A stretch of 64,000 bases of DNA, from the NCBI RefSeq assembly GCF_020906275.1, contig NZ_CP086727.1, positions 3,086,001-3,150,000 of the forward strand, written 5' to 3'. Source of the DNA: Parasphingorhabdus litoris DSM 22379. GTDB lineage: Bacteria; Pseudomonadota; Alphaproteobacteria; Sphingomonadales; Sphingomonadaceae. Below are positions 9,171-17,963 of the stretch, piece by piece (positions within the stretch are counted from its first letter, which is position 1; every line of letters starts with the position of its first letter). A program made the translations under genes and the position numbers. The notes under the pieces were generated by a model, which searched no databases, had not been told where the DNA came from, and was given only the letters and a program-made list of their open reading frames with translations.

Positions 9171-10385
9171 ATGACATATCCCCAACCGACCAGAAATGCC
9201 GCTCTATCCCGGCTCTCAGATTTCGCTGCGAACATGGGACATAATTACGCACATAAGCGAAATTTTGACTATGGCGCGAACGCCAACGTCGCTGAGGATC
9301 TCTGGCGCGATAATGTCTCTCGGCTGTCGCCATTTATAAGGCACAAGCTGATCACAGAGCAGGAGCTAATCGCTGCAGCCATAGCGACCCATGGCGCGCA
9401 AGGTGCGGATAAATTCATCTCCGAAGTGCTTTGGCGCGGTTATTTTAAGGGCTGGTTGGAGCAACGACCGCAGGTCTGGACAGACTATGTCACCAACAGA
9501 GATGACAAGTTCGCGCAGCTAAAGACGCAGGGCGGTCTGCGGAAAATATATGAACAGGCGACTGAGGGGCGTACGGGTATTGATGCGTTTGACCACTGGG
9601 CAATGGAACTTGTTGAGACAGGCTATCTTCACAACCACGCCCGAATGTGGTTCGCGAGCATCTGGATATTCACTCTCAAACTGCCGTGGGAGCTCGGCGC
9701 AGATTTCTTTTTGCAGCATCTGATAGATGGCGATGCGGCATCCAACACTTTGTCATGGCGCTGGGTTGGCGGATTGCACACAAAGGGCAAAACCTATCTG
9801 GCAACCAAAGAGAATATTGCGCAATTTACTGATGGTCGCTTCAACCCCACAGGTCTCGCTGCAGAAGCGATACCGCTGGAAGAAGATGTAAGTTACAAAC
9901 TACGTCCCCTGAAAATACCACCGGTTCCGCCTAATGCGGCAGCCTTCGCGCTGCTCGTTCATGACGAAGATTGTCATCCTGAAAGCCTGACCTTGCCCGG
10001 CAAACCAGCATTGCTCATTGGGTCAACAGGAGCAGATAGCAAAAGTCCCAATGGGGTTTCGGACAACGTCCGCACATTTGCAAATAGTGCTGTAGCCGAC
10101 GCCTTGGCGCGTGGCGCCGAGCATTTTGGTTGCAAAGCGGTGATGTGGGAAAAAGGTGAAAAGCTTGGTTCGATTATGGCGAAGGCGGGTCTGGAACGGC
10201 TATTATCGCCATGGCTGCCGGTCGGCGCGCTGAAAGATGCGATTGGTGGGGAAATTGGCGGTAACAATGTACGGTGGGTGATGCGCGACTATGACGCCGC
10301 AATCTGGCCGTTGGCAACCAAAGGGTTCTTTCCGGTTAAGAAAAAAGCACCGGATGCCCTGCGGGCTTTGGGGATGGAATTATGA
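9171..10385 (+). CDS. Photolyase/cryptochrome-like FAD-binding protein lacking the N-terminal antenna domain
   Basis: A 404-residue protein whose first about 250 residues match the helical FAD-binding domain of photolyases and cryptochromes: LWRGYF, the GRTGIDAFD block near 134, GYLHNHARMW near 152 and DGDAASNTLSWRWVGG near 187. The N-terminal alpha/beta antenna domain normally present in photolyases is absent; the protein starts almost at the FAD domain. Instead, about 130 residues follow that look alpha/beta (AAFALLVHDED, ARGAEHFGCKAV, SPWLPVGALKDAI, RDYDAAIWPLATKGFF). Photorepair activity is not assured. The gene is preceded by tag and overlaps the next small gene by 4 bases. Confidence 0.85.
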   Translation: MTYPQPTRNAALSRLSDFAANMGHNYAHKRNFDYGANANVAEDLWRDNVSRLSPFIRHKLITEQELIAAAIATHGAQGADKFISEVLWRGYFKGWLEQRPQVWTDYVTNRDDKFAQLKTQGGLRKIYEQATEGRTGIDAFDHWAMELVETGYLHNHARMWFASIWIFTLKLPWELGADFFLQHLIDGDAASNTLSWRWVGGLHTKGKTYLATKENIAQFTDGRFNPTGLAAEAIPLEEDVSYKLRPLKIPPVPPNAAAFALLVHDEDCHPESLTLPGKPALLIGSTGADSKSPNGVSDNVRTFANSAVADALARGAEHFGCKAVMWEKGEKLGSIMAKAGLERLLSPWLPVGALKDAIGGEIGGNNVRWVMRDYDAAIWPLATKGFFPVKKKAPDALRALGMEL

Positions 10386-10564
10386 CAAAAGAACGTTTTG
10401 AACGGCACAAACAGCCATGGAATAGCGAAGAAATTCAGAAGCTACATGCTTTTGCGAAAAAAGGCATGACGCTGAAGGCAATATCCAAAGCCCTCACCCG
10501 CAGCGAAGAATCGATCAAGAAACGCGCCAAGGCCGACAAGCTGAAAATCGCGAAAAAACGGTAG
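10382..10564 (+). CDS. Small basic helix-turn-helix (SANT/Myb-like) protein
   Basis: A 60-residue, Lys/Arg-rich protein (mainly helical) whose pattern PW-x-EEIQKLHAFAKKG-x5-ISKAL-x-RSEESIKKRA resembles the short SANT/Myb-like or resolvase-type HTH proteins seen in Alphaproteobacteria. DNA binding is inferred from composition and helix pattern only. Its ATG overlaps the stop of the photolyase-like gene (ATGA), so it should be translationally coupled to it. Possible roles are a regulator or a DNA-docking partner of that flavoprotein, neither shown. It is followed by an A/T-rich gap before the GGDEF/EAL gene. Confidence 0.7.
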   Translation: MTKERFERHKQPWNSEEIQKLHAFAKKGMTLKAISKALTRSEESIKKRAKADKLKIAKKR

Positions 10565-10654
10565 CGATTTCACTGTAAAGCTATGTAAAATAGGGAAAAT
10601 AGTAAAATATTTACGATTGTTCGTTACCCCGCGCATCGTGGGGTTTAAACGATT

Positions 10655-13000
10655 ATGAATATTGAAGCTGGAGAGCTGGGGCACTCCGACGAAGATTTGA
10701 TATTGCGAGAGCAGTTGACGGAACACCGTAAGTCCGTTCGCATCACCGTGTTTGCCAATATCGTCAATGCACTCATATTGTCTTTTCTCTTCTTTGATCA
10801 GACACCTTTTGCGATGCATGTTCTTTGGTATTGCATGTTTGCCTATCTTTCGATCACACGCCTACATTTGGCTGAGCGTTCAAAGATCATGAATCTTTCT
10901 CGCCAAGACATGCTCAAGTTGAAAAAACGGATTACATTCAACGCGGCTGGCTATGCCCATATGTGGGGTGCCGGTGTGGCTTGCCTGTTGCCTGTTGCAA
11001 CATCCAATCAGCTTATGCTGCTGGCGATTATTGGCGCAGGCAAGATGAGTACGGCCGTGGTTTCTTATCGGCACATTCCAGAAGCTTCGAGAGCCTGGAC
11101 CTTGATTGTCTGCGTCGGCCTTACGGCTGGATTACTCTATCTGGGCGGCATTGAAAGTTATGCCGCAATCGCGCTACTCATAATGTTCGCGTCAGTTCTC
11201 TATGTGAATTGCGGAAATATTTTCGACAATTTTGCCAAACAACTGGTGACAGGCCAAGAAATTCAACGATCTGCAGAGACGGTCAAATTGCTCCTTAATG
11301 ATTTTGAGGAGCAAGCATCGAACTGGCTATTTTCCATCGATCAAGATGGCCGGTTGGTTGACGTCTGCGATCGTTTTGCCGAAGTTTCCCAGCGCCCCCG
11401 TGAAACGATGAACGGGATGGAGCTTGTAACGCTCATTGAAAATGAAGAGCATCAGCGGCAATTGGCCGATCATATTGCAAATCGTCGTTCCTTTCGGGAT
11501 CTCACCGTTTCTGTCGATGTCGGCGGTGAAGAAAAGTGGTGGACAATAAGCGCCCGCGCTGCCGAAGAATCTTCCGACTCTGATAATGTGGCCATTCGCG
11601 GTGTGATCGAGGATATCACCGCACAGAAAAATGCCGAAGCAAAGGTCAGTTACATGGCCCATTTTGACGGCCTGACGGATCTGCCGAACCGGCGCCTGTT
11701 TACCGAAACACTCAATCGCACGATCCATAGGACAACAGCGGATGATGACGTCTCCTTGATTTTTTTCGACCTCGACCATTTCAAGGCAATTAATGATACG
11801 TTGGGACACCCGATTGGCGACAAACTGCTTCAAATGATCTCACGTCGACTTGAAGGTCTTTCAAAACCCGGTGATCTTCTCGCTCGCATTGGGGGCGACG
11901 AGTTTGCGCTGCTACTAACCGGTGCAAGGTCAAAATGTGCACCTGATGTGGCCGAAGCGATCGTTGATCAAATTGGCAAACCGTTTTTGGTCGACGACCA
12001 TAATGTGATTACGGGGGTCAGCGTAGGCGTAGCAACATGGACGTCCGAGATGAAGGACGCCAATCAGCTTTTAAAATATGCCGATCTAGCGCTCTATTCC
12101 GCAAAAGGTGCCGGCCGCAACCGTGTCGCCTGTTTTGAGGAAGGCATGGATGTCGCGGCACAAGCGCGGCGCAATCTGGAACTGGATTTGCGTGCATCCC
12201 TGGGCCGCGATGAAATGCGTTTGCATTACCAACCGCTCGTTGACCTGAAAACGCAAAAGAAAATCGGCTATGAAGCGCTCTTGCGCTGGGAACATCCTGA
12301 GCGCGGCGTTGTCATGCCGGATGACTTTATTTCTGTCGCTGAAGAAACCGGGATGATTGTCCAGTTGGGTGAATGGGTCATTCGCAAGGCGCTTGATGAT
12401 GCAGCAACCTGGGATGACAAATTGACGGTAGCGATCAATTTGTCGCCGACCCAGATGCGCAGCGCAAGCCTTGTATCAACTATCGTCAGCGCTTTGGCAC
12501 ATTCCCGTGTAGACCCCAGCCGGTTGGAGCTGGAAATCACCGAGAGCATATTGATGCACGATAGCGAAGCGAATATCCGGACGCTGCATACGCTTCGCGA
12601 CCTGGGCATCCGCATCTCGCTGGATGATTTTGGTACTGGCTATAGTTCGCTCAATTACTTGCGCAGTTTCCCGTTCGACAAAATCAAGATTGATCGCTGT
12701 TTTGTGAGCGAGATTGATACGCGCGAAGACTGCCGAGCGATTATACGTTCCGTGATCAATCTTGCCCAAAATCTCGGCATGACAACAACAGCAGAAGGCG
12801 TCGAACGCGAGGATCAGGTCGAAGAGCTGCGTATCGAAGGCTGCGACCAAGTACAGGGATTTCTATACGGAAAAGCGGAAGCTTTGAACGAATATACCGA
12901 TTTGCGATCCAGTGATAAGCAGGCCCCGAACGTCGGCACAATTTATTTGCCGGCGGCGGAAGTTCCCATTACTCCGGGTCAGAAGCGGAAAAAGGCCTGA
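10655..13000 (+). CDS. Membrane-bound PAS-GGDEF-EAL cyclic-di-GMP protein
   Basis: A 781-residue c-di-GMP turnover protein. Residues about 30-190 hold five to six hydrophobic segments, followed by a PAS-like domain (about 210-325), a GGDEF domain with an intact GGDEF at 413-417, and an EAL domain beginning with E540-A-L-L-R-W. EAL metal and catalytic residues appear present (NLSPTQ, ELEITES, DDFGTGYSSL, KIDR, QGFLYGKA), so both synthesis and hydrolysis are possible. No RxxD inhibitory site is visible just before GGDEF, which predicts no classical product inhibition. Its signal is probably sensed by the membrane or PAS part. It stands 90 bases after the small HTH gene. Confidence 0.93.
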   Translation: MNIEAGELGHSDEDLILREQLTEHRKSVRITVFANIVNALILSFLFFDQTPFAMHVLWYCMFAYLSITRLHLAERSKIMNLSRQDMLKLKKRITFNAAGYAHMWGAGVACLLPVATSNQLMLLAIIGAGKMSTAVVSYRHIPEASRAWTLIVCVGLTAGLLYLGGIESYAAIALLIMFASVLYVNCGNIFDNFAKQLVTGQEIQRSAETVKLLLNDFEEQASNWLFSIDQDGRLVDVCDRFAEVSQRPRETMNGMELVTLIENEEHQRQLADHIANRRSFRDLTVSVDVGGEEKWWTISARAAEESSDSDNVAIRGVIEDITAQKNAEAKVSYMAHFDGLTDLPNRRLFTETLNRTIHRTTADDDVSLIFFDLDHFKAINDTLGHPIGDKLLQMISRRLEGLSKPGDLLARIGGDEFALLLTGARSKCAPDVAEAIVDQIGKPFLVDDHNVITGVSVGVATWTSEMKDANQLLKYADLALYSAKGAGRNRVACFEEGMDVAAQARRNLELDLRASLGRDEMRLHYQPLVDLKTQKKIGYEALLRWEHPERGVVMPDDFISVAEETGMIVQLGEWVIRKALDDAATWDDKLTVAINLSPTQMRSASLVSTIVSALAHSRVDPSRLELEITESILMHDSEANIRTLHTLRDLGIRISLDDFGTGYSSLNYLRSFPFDKIKIDRCFVSEIDTREDCRAIIRSVINLAQNLGMTTTAEGVEREDQVEELRIEGCDQVQGFLYGKAEALNEYTDLRSSDKQAPNVGTIYLPAAEVPITPGQKRKKA

Positions 13001-13071
13001 TAAGATAGCTGAATATCCGGCTGGTCAATCATGATCTTGACGCAGCCGCTGGTTGGCAGCATGGCCATCTC

Positions 13072-14073
13072 ATGCGATTTTTTTCTGACAATGCGGCATC
13101 CGTCCATCCCAAGGTGATGGCGGCACTGACCGAAGCCAATGACCAGGACACCGCTTATGACGGCGATGCTCTGAGCGCACAGCTAAGCGGCGCGTTTTCT
13201 GATCTTTTTGAGACGAACGTAGAAGCTATGTGGGTGGCAACCGGCACGGCGGCTAACTCACTGGCATTGGCAGCTTTATGTCAGCCACATCAGGGCGTAA
13301 TCTGTCATGAAGAAGCGCATATTGAGCAGGATGAAGCTGGCGCGCCCGGCTTTTACACGGGTGGGGCTAAACTAATGCTGGCCAGTGGTGCAGGTGCCAA
13401 GCTTTCACCGGACACCATTGATACCATGTGTGCCGCCATTCGGGATGATGTGCACCAGGTGCAGCCCGCCGCCGTATCGATCACCAATGCATCGGAATAT
13501 GGCCTCGTCTATCGACCAGAGGAAGTCACAGCCGTCGCGGACGTTTGCAAAAAACGCGGCTTGGGGTTGCATATGGATGGCGCGCGCTTCGCCAACGCCA
13601 TTGCGACTCTGGATTGTCACCCGGCCGATGTCACTTGGAAGGCTGGCGTCGATGTGCTGAGCTTTGGTTTTGTCAAAAATGGCGGCATGGGCGCCGAAGC
13701 GTTAGTGTTCTTTGACAAGAATTTGTCATCGGAAACCCACTATCTCCGCAAACGTGCTGGCCATTTGCAATCCAAGGGGCGCTATCTTGCCGCGCAGATT
13801 TTGGCGATGCTGGACGGCGATCTGTGGCTCGACAATGCCCGTGCCGCCAATCAGGGCGCGCAGATCATCGCTGAGGCAGCGGGCGAGCGATTGCTTTATC
13901 CGGTCGAGGCGAACGAAATATTCATCACCCTATCCGCAAGCGAAGCGGAAACGCTTCGTCGGGCCGGGTTTGATTTTTACGACTGGGGAGAGGGGCAAGC
14001 ACGGCTGGTGACCAGCTGGAACCAAAGTGCGGAAGATATTCGCCCGCTGGCAGAGGCTATCGGAGCCTTATGA
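13072..14073 (+). CDS. Low-specificity L-threonine aldolase / beta-eliminating lyase family
   Basis: A 333-residue fold-type I PLP enzyme predicted to cleave L-threonine or allo-threonine to glycine and acetaldehyde. The PLP-binding Lys is K202 in SFGFVKNGG. Other family marks are FFSDNAASVHP near the start, the ATGTAAN cofactor loop, HEEAHI and the HMDGARFANA segment, whose Asp holds the pyridine nitrogen. Length matches the family. The stop overlaps the start of the EamA exporter by 4 bases, so the aldolase and exporter are probably made together, which hints that the exporter handles an amino acid or product. That link is inference. Confidence 0.9.
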   Translation: MRFFSDNAASVHPKVMAALTEANDQDTAYDGDALSAQLSGAFSDLFETNVEAMWVATGTAANSLALAALCQPHQGVICHEEAHIEQDEAGAPGFYTGGAKLMLASGAGAKLSPDTIDTMCAAIRDDVHQVQPAAVSITNASEYGLVYRPEEVTAVADVCKKRGLGLHMDGARFANAIATLDCHPADVTWKAGVDVLSFGFVKNGGMGAEALVFFDKNLSSETHYLRKRAGHLQSKGRYLAAQILAMLDGDLWLDNARAANQGAQIIAEAAGERLLYPVEANEIFITLSASEAETLRRAGFDFYDWGEGQARLVTSWNQSAEDIRPLAEAIGAL

Positions 14074-14996
14074 ACGCACAGCCCAGCGGCGAACCAAGTT
14101 TATTGGCGCCGCGCATATTACTCCCTTTTCTTTTGGTCTCGCTGATCTGGGGATCGACCTGGCTGGTCATCAAGGACCAGATTTCCGAGGTGCCGCCAAG
14201 CTGGTCCGTCAGCTATCGCTTCGTCATCGCATCACTGGCGATGTTCGCGCTAGTTGGTTTCAAACGATTACCCTTCCGCTTGGGCGCAAAGGGTCAGTTT
14301 TGGGCCATTTTGATCGGCGTCGCGCAATTTTCATTCAATTTCAATTTTGTCTATTATGCGGAACTATACATTACATCCGGTCTGGTTGCGGTTCTATTTG
14401 CGCTGCTGATGGTGCCCAATGCCTTATTGGGGCGGATCTTTCTGGGACAACAGATTAACGGCGCTTTCATGGCAGGATCCGCCATTGCAGCAGTCGGGAT
14501 CGCGCTGCTCTTCTGGCATGAATATGAAAGCTCACCGGCCACGCTTGCGGATGTCTTATTGGGTGTGGCGCTGACGGTCGCTGGCATTTTGTCCGCCTCG
14601 ATTGCCAATGTGATGCAAGCCTTGCCAAAGCTGAAAAGCTACCCGATTCTGACGCTACTGGCTTGGGCTATGTTCTGGGGCGCGGCGATCAATATATTGC
14701 TGTCATGGGTTACGGCGGGACCACCGGTTGTCGAAATGCGGGCGGCCTATTTTGGCGGTATCATCTATCTCGCCATTGTCGGTTCGGTCATCACCTTCCC
14801 GCTCTATTTTTCGCTTCTGCGCGAAATTGGTGCGGGTAAAGCGGCTTACTCCAGTGTGCTCGTGCCAATTGTTGCGATGATATTATCCACGCTTTTTGAA
14901 GGTTATGTCTGGACCGCATTGCCGGCGTCTGGAGCACTTTTGGCGATGGCGGGACTGCTAGTGGCATTGCGCTCACGCAAGCCCAAGGCAAAATGA
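14070..14996 (+). CDS. EamA family (DMT superfamily) transporter
   Basis: A 308-residue inner-membrane protein with ten predicted hydrophobic segments in two EamA repeats. The first repeat has LIWGSTWLVIKDQ, the usual N-terminal signature. The second starts about residue 165, with LREIGAGKAAYSSVLVPIVAMILS near the end, as expected. Members export amino acids or metabolites or act as drug/metabolite transporters. Its 4-base overlap with the threonine aldolase gene suggests a linked function, but the substrate cannot be read from sequence. Confidence 0.88.
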   Translation: MNAQPSGEPSLLAPRILLPFLLVSLIWGSTWLVIKDQISEVPPSWSVSYRFVIASLAMFALVGFKRLPFRLGAKGQFWAILIGVAQFSFNFNFVYYAELYITSGLVAVLFALLMVPNALLGRIFLGQQINGAFMAGSAIAAVGIALLFWHEYESSPATLADVLLGVALTVAGILSASIANVMQALPKLKSYPILTLLAWAMFWGAAINILLSWVTAGPPVVEMRAAYFGGIIYLAIVGSVITFPLYFSLLREIGAGKAAYSSVLVPIVAMILSTLFEGYVWTALPASGALLAMAGLLVALRSRKPKAK

Positions 14997-15059
14997 CTGC
15001 GGCTGTTGATACGGCAATTGATTCCAGATTGATTCAATCACCTGCCTTAGCTCGTCAAC

Positions 15060-17075
15060 CTAGTTTAAATTTGCATCTGAGGTAACGCTCACGCAAGTGC
15101 CCTTGCCGCGCTCAGAGATGACTTCAATGCGCAGCTGGTTTTGTTTGGCTAGTTCATGGCATATCGCGAGACCCAATCCTTCGCCAATTGAATCGCTACT
15201 TTTTTGATAGGCGGATTGAAACCGGATAATCTCCTCGTCCGACATTCCTGGACCACTGTCCAACACCATGATCGAAAAACCGTCCGTGCGTCTCCTTGCT
15301 CCCACTAACACCTTCCCGGTCACGGTATATTTAATGGCGTTAGAAACAAGATTGCTGACCATCCGCATCAAGACGAGCGGAGGAACCGAAGTTTCGACAC
15401 TGCTGTCTACGATATGTAGCTGGAGTCCCTTCGATATTGCTTCTTCGTTGAACATTTGACTGACGGTCTGGAATATCATCGAAAGGGGATAAGCCTCGCC
15501 TGAATATTCTGGTTCATGGGTCGCCGGCACAGCTGGATCTGGCCGACTTTCAACCAGATAATCACCTGAAAGGGATTCCAGATAATCAAGAGCCTCGCGA
15601 AAACTCTTCTCCGTATCATCACCCATATTGGCTGACGCAGCATCCAGACTCATACGCAGGCTGCTGAGCGGCTGTCTTATGTCGTGGGATGCGCTAGCAA
15701 GCTGGCGCTGGCGCAGTGCAGCTTGATCGCGCGCACGGGAATAGTTTTTCTCCGCCTCCAATAGGCGCTGACTTTTTTCAGCATCTTCTTTGAGAATACG
15801 AATTTTTTCCTCTTGTGCCCGATCATGCTCCCTGCGCAGAGAAAAAATGCCATAAGTCAGCCCCAGCATGACCAATGTTCCGATCACAATGAATGTCGTT
15901 TTGGCAAAATTGCGCAGGACGATCTGGTTTTCCAGGTAACCGCTGAACATCAATGTGGCATAGATCAGAAACGCGATAAAAATGATGATCAGTCCAGCCC
16001 ACATCTCATACAGTCTGCGATTAGCGGATTTCTCCCACCAATAGAGCGGCAGGAAATGCGTCAGGCACATGATACCCGTCCATACAAGCTGGATCTTGTA
16101 ACTCGTCACACGCGGTAGAAACGGTATCAACGCGAGAGTCACGATTGGCAGCAATGCCAGCCATTGGACATGCTTGGACCAGGGGTGACGTCCTTTGCGA
16201 GTGACCATTGAAGAACCGGCCACGTAAAAGCCGAACATGATACAGGCATAGCTGATGAGGAAGCCAATATAGGGATTCCACTCCGGGTGGTTCGGATATA
16301 AAAACCGCAAAGGGATATTGTCATCAAAAGACAATGCGGTGAGCAACAGGCAGAAAAGCAAAGCATATCGAACGCCAACCGAGCTTTTCAATGAGATATT
16401 GGTACCCAGCATCACGATTAGTCCAAATATGGCCAATGTGTAGAACGCCGCGTTGAGTGCAGCGGTACGCAGCTCATGTTCAACGAGATCAGCTTCGTCC
16501 CTGATCGCAAGGCTTGGCGCAGCAGCCATCAGTTTGGATGTACGGACCATGAGGATAGCTGATTCTCCTGGCCGCAATATCAGCGGTTTTGACTTGAGCT
16601 GGGTACCGCTCAAGATCGCTGGATCATAAGGCTCAGCGGAAGAAAAAGACAGCAATCGGTCGACATCACCGGATTGCCGGACCAGCAGGATATCGGAATC
16701 ACGCACCGCAAACGCATCAAAAGTAACAATCCACTGATCTGCCAGACGTCCATCCGCCTTCAAGATGTTTTTTACAGCAACAGCAGTCCAGAGATCGGAA
16801 TAAGGTTTAAACTCGTCTTCGGATACCGGCACCTCGGTTTCAAACTCTCCTGCCTCATATTCCGAAACCATTGCAGAAAGCGGACGATCTTCGCCGAGAC
16901 TATAGGTCATGTTGGCACTCAGATCGGTTTGATTTTCGCCTGATGTCAATGGAAGAACGGGCGCGGCCACAGCCGACGGCATGGTCAAAACGGCGGTTAT
17001 CATCATGATAGCCATGATCCCCAAAAGGCGAAATGCCATCGCGCGAGATTGATTGATCAGGCTAAGAAATGTCAT
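15060..17075 (-). CDS. 7TMR-DISM-type sensor histidine kinase
   Basis: A 671-residue sensor kinase. After a signal segment (about 13-38) comes a periplasmic domain of the 7TMR-DISM extracellular type (about 45-190), seven hydrophobic segments (about 205-412), a coiled coil (412-460), a HisKA domain with the phospho-accepting His464 (SASHDIRQPL), and an HATPase domain with an N box (MVSNLVSNAIKY), DSGPGMSDEE and GEGLGLAI. DISM sensors often bind carbohydrates, but no ligand is known here. The NarL-type regulator starts 71 bases away on the opposite strand and is the obvious partner. Confidence 0.93.
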   Translation of the reverse strand: MTFLSLINQSRAMAFRLLGIMAIMMITAVLTMPSAVAAPVLPLTSGENQTDLSANMTYSLGEDRPLSAMVSEYEAGEFETEVPVSEDEFKPYSDLWTAVAVKNILKADGRLADQWIVTFDAFAVRDSDILLVRQSGDVDRLLSFSSAEPYDPAILSGTQLKSKPLILRPGESAILMVRTSKLMAAAPSLAIRDEADLVEHELRTAALNAAFYTLAIFGLIVMLGTNISLKSSVGVRYALLFCLLLTALSFDDNIPLRFLYPNHPEWNPYIGFLISYACIMFGFYVAGSSMVTRKGRHPWSKHVQWLALLPIVTLALIPFLPRVTSYKIQLVWTGIMCLTHFLPLYWWEKSANRRLYEMWAGLIIIFIAFLIYATLMFSGYLENQIVLRNFAKTTFIVIGTLVMLGLTYGIFSLRREHDRAQEEKIRILKEDAEKSQRLLEAEKNYSRARDQAALRQRQLASASHDIRQPLSSLRMSLDAASANMGDDTEKSFREALDYLESLSGDYLVESRPDPAVPATHEPEYSGEAYPLSMIFQTVSQMFNEEAISKGLQLHIVDSSVETSVPPLVLMRMVSNLVSNAIKYTVTGKVLVGARRRTDGFSIMVLDSGPGMSDEEIIRFQSAYQKSSDSIGEGLGLAICHELAKQNQLRIEVISERGKGTCVSVTSDANLN

Positions 17076-17145
17076 AGGTTACAATCATTTGTGCTATGTT
17101 GTAGAACAGGAAAATGCCCCAAGGCAAGCAGAGCAAAAGTTTGAA

Positions 17146-17793
17146 ATGAGCCACTTTACCGCCGTTATTGCCGATGATCACGCGATCGTCCGTTCGGGAT
17201 TGAAAGCCGCTCTGGAAAACGAGCGGCTGGTTGACGGACACCAGATCGAGGTGGTGGCCGAAGCCGGCAATGGTCTGGATGCCATCGCCGCAGTCAAACA
17301 GCATCGACCTGATATGCTTGTTCTCGATGTGTCGATGCCCATTGCGGGCGGTGTTGAGGTGCTTGTCGAAACGCGTCGATGGTCGCCCGATACAAGGATC
17401 GCCGTGTTTACCGGTATATCTGCAATGGGGAAAGTCAGCGAACTCATTGAGGCCGGCGTCGATGGTTTGTTTTCCAAAGCCGAGGATAATCAGGGCCTTT
17501 ATCAACATGTCCCAATGATCCTTCAGGGCGGTCGATATATCTCGCCTTTTTTTACCAGCATCATGGATAATGCGCCCCAGCAGAATGCCTTGACGGACCG
17601 CGAGCGACAGATTCTGAACCTGATTGTCGCGGGGCAATCCAACAAGGAAATTTCGGGGCATCTCGGGATCAGCGCCAAAACGGTGGATCGTCATCGCACC
17701 AATTTGATGCAAAAGCTTGATGTGCATTCGGTTGCCCAGCTGATTGCCTATTCCTTGCGCGAAGGGTTGATTGACCCGGCGGCGGAAATCTAA
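17146..17793 (+). CDS. NarL/FixJ-type response regulator
   Basis: A 215-residue two-domain regulator. The receiver has the acidic pair D10/D11, the phospho-acceptor D61 (LVLDVSMP) and the conserved Lys (FSKAED). The C-terminal LuxR-type HTH starts LTDRERQILNLIVAGQSNKEI and ends in a recognition helix region SAKTVDRHRTNLMQKL. The ATG at 17146 is chosen because the receiver begins right after it; a longer reading from 17053 would run into the kinase promoter region. It is divergent from the 7TM kinase and probably its output. The next gene on the same strand encodes an unknown secreted protein, separated by a hairpin. Confidence 0.92.
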   Translation: MSHFTAVIADDHAIVRSGLKAALENERLVDGHQIEVVAEAGNGLDAIAAVKQHRPDMLVLDVSMPIAGGVEVLVETRRWSPDTRIAVFTGISAMGKVSELIEAGVDGLFSKAEDNQGLYQHVPMILQGGRYISPFFTSIMDNAPQQNALTDRERQILNLIVAGQSNKEISGHLGISAKTVDRHRTNLMQKLDVHSVAQLIAYSLREGLIDPAAEI

Positions 17794-17818
17794 CCCTGCC
17801 CATATTCCACTGTTTAAA

Positions 17819-17864
17819 AAAATCCTCGGCATGACTGGCAAGTAGCCTCCGATGCCGGGATTTT
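17819..17864 (+). terminator. Hairpin between the response regulator and the secreted-protein gene
   Basis: A stem of about 13 pairs (AAAATCC-t-CGGCAT against ATGCCGGGATTTT, one bulge) with a 19-base loop. It follows the regulator stop by 25 bases and ends in an A/T stretch rather than a clean T run. Likely a terminator that lets the downstream gene be controlled separately. Confidence 0.55.
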
Positions 17865-17963
17865 AAAATGGGGGATTCACCTCATTCAGCATCACATCCT
17901 TCCTTGCTACCTAATTGATCAAGGAGGGAAACCGACTGGGTTTCTGATGAGAAGGAATTGATT

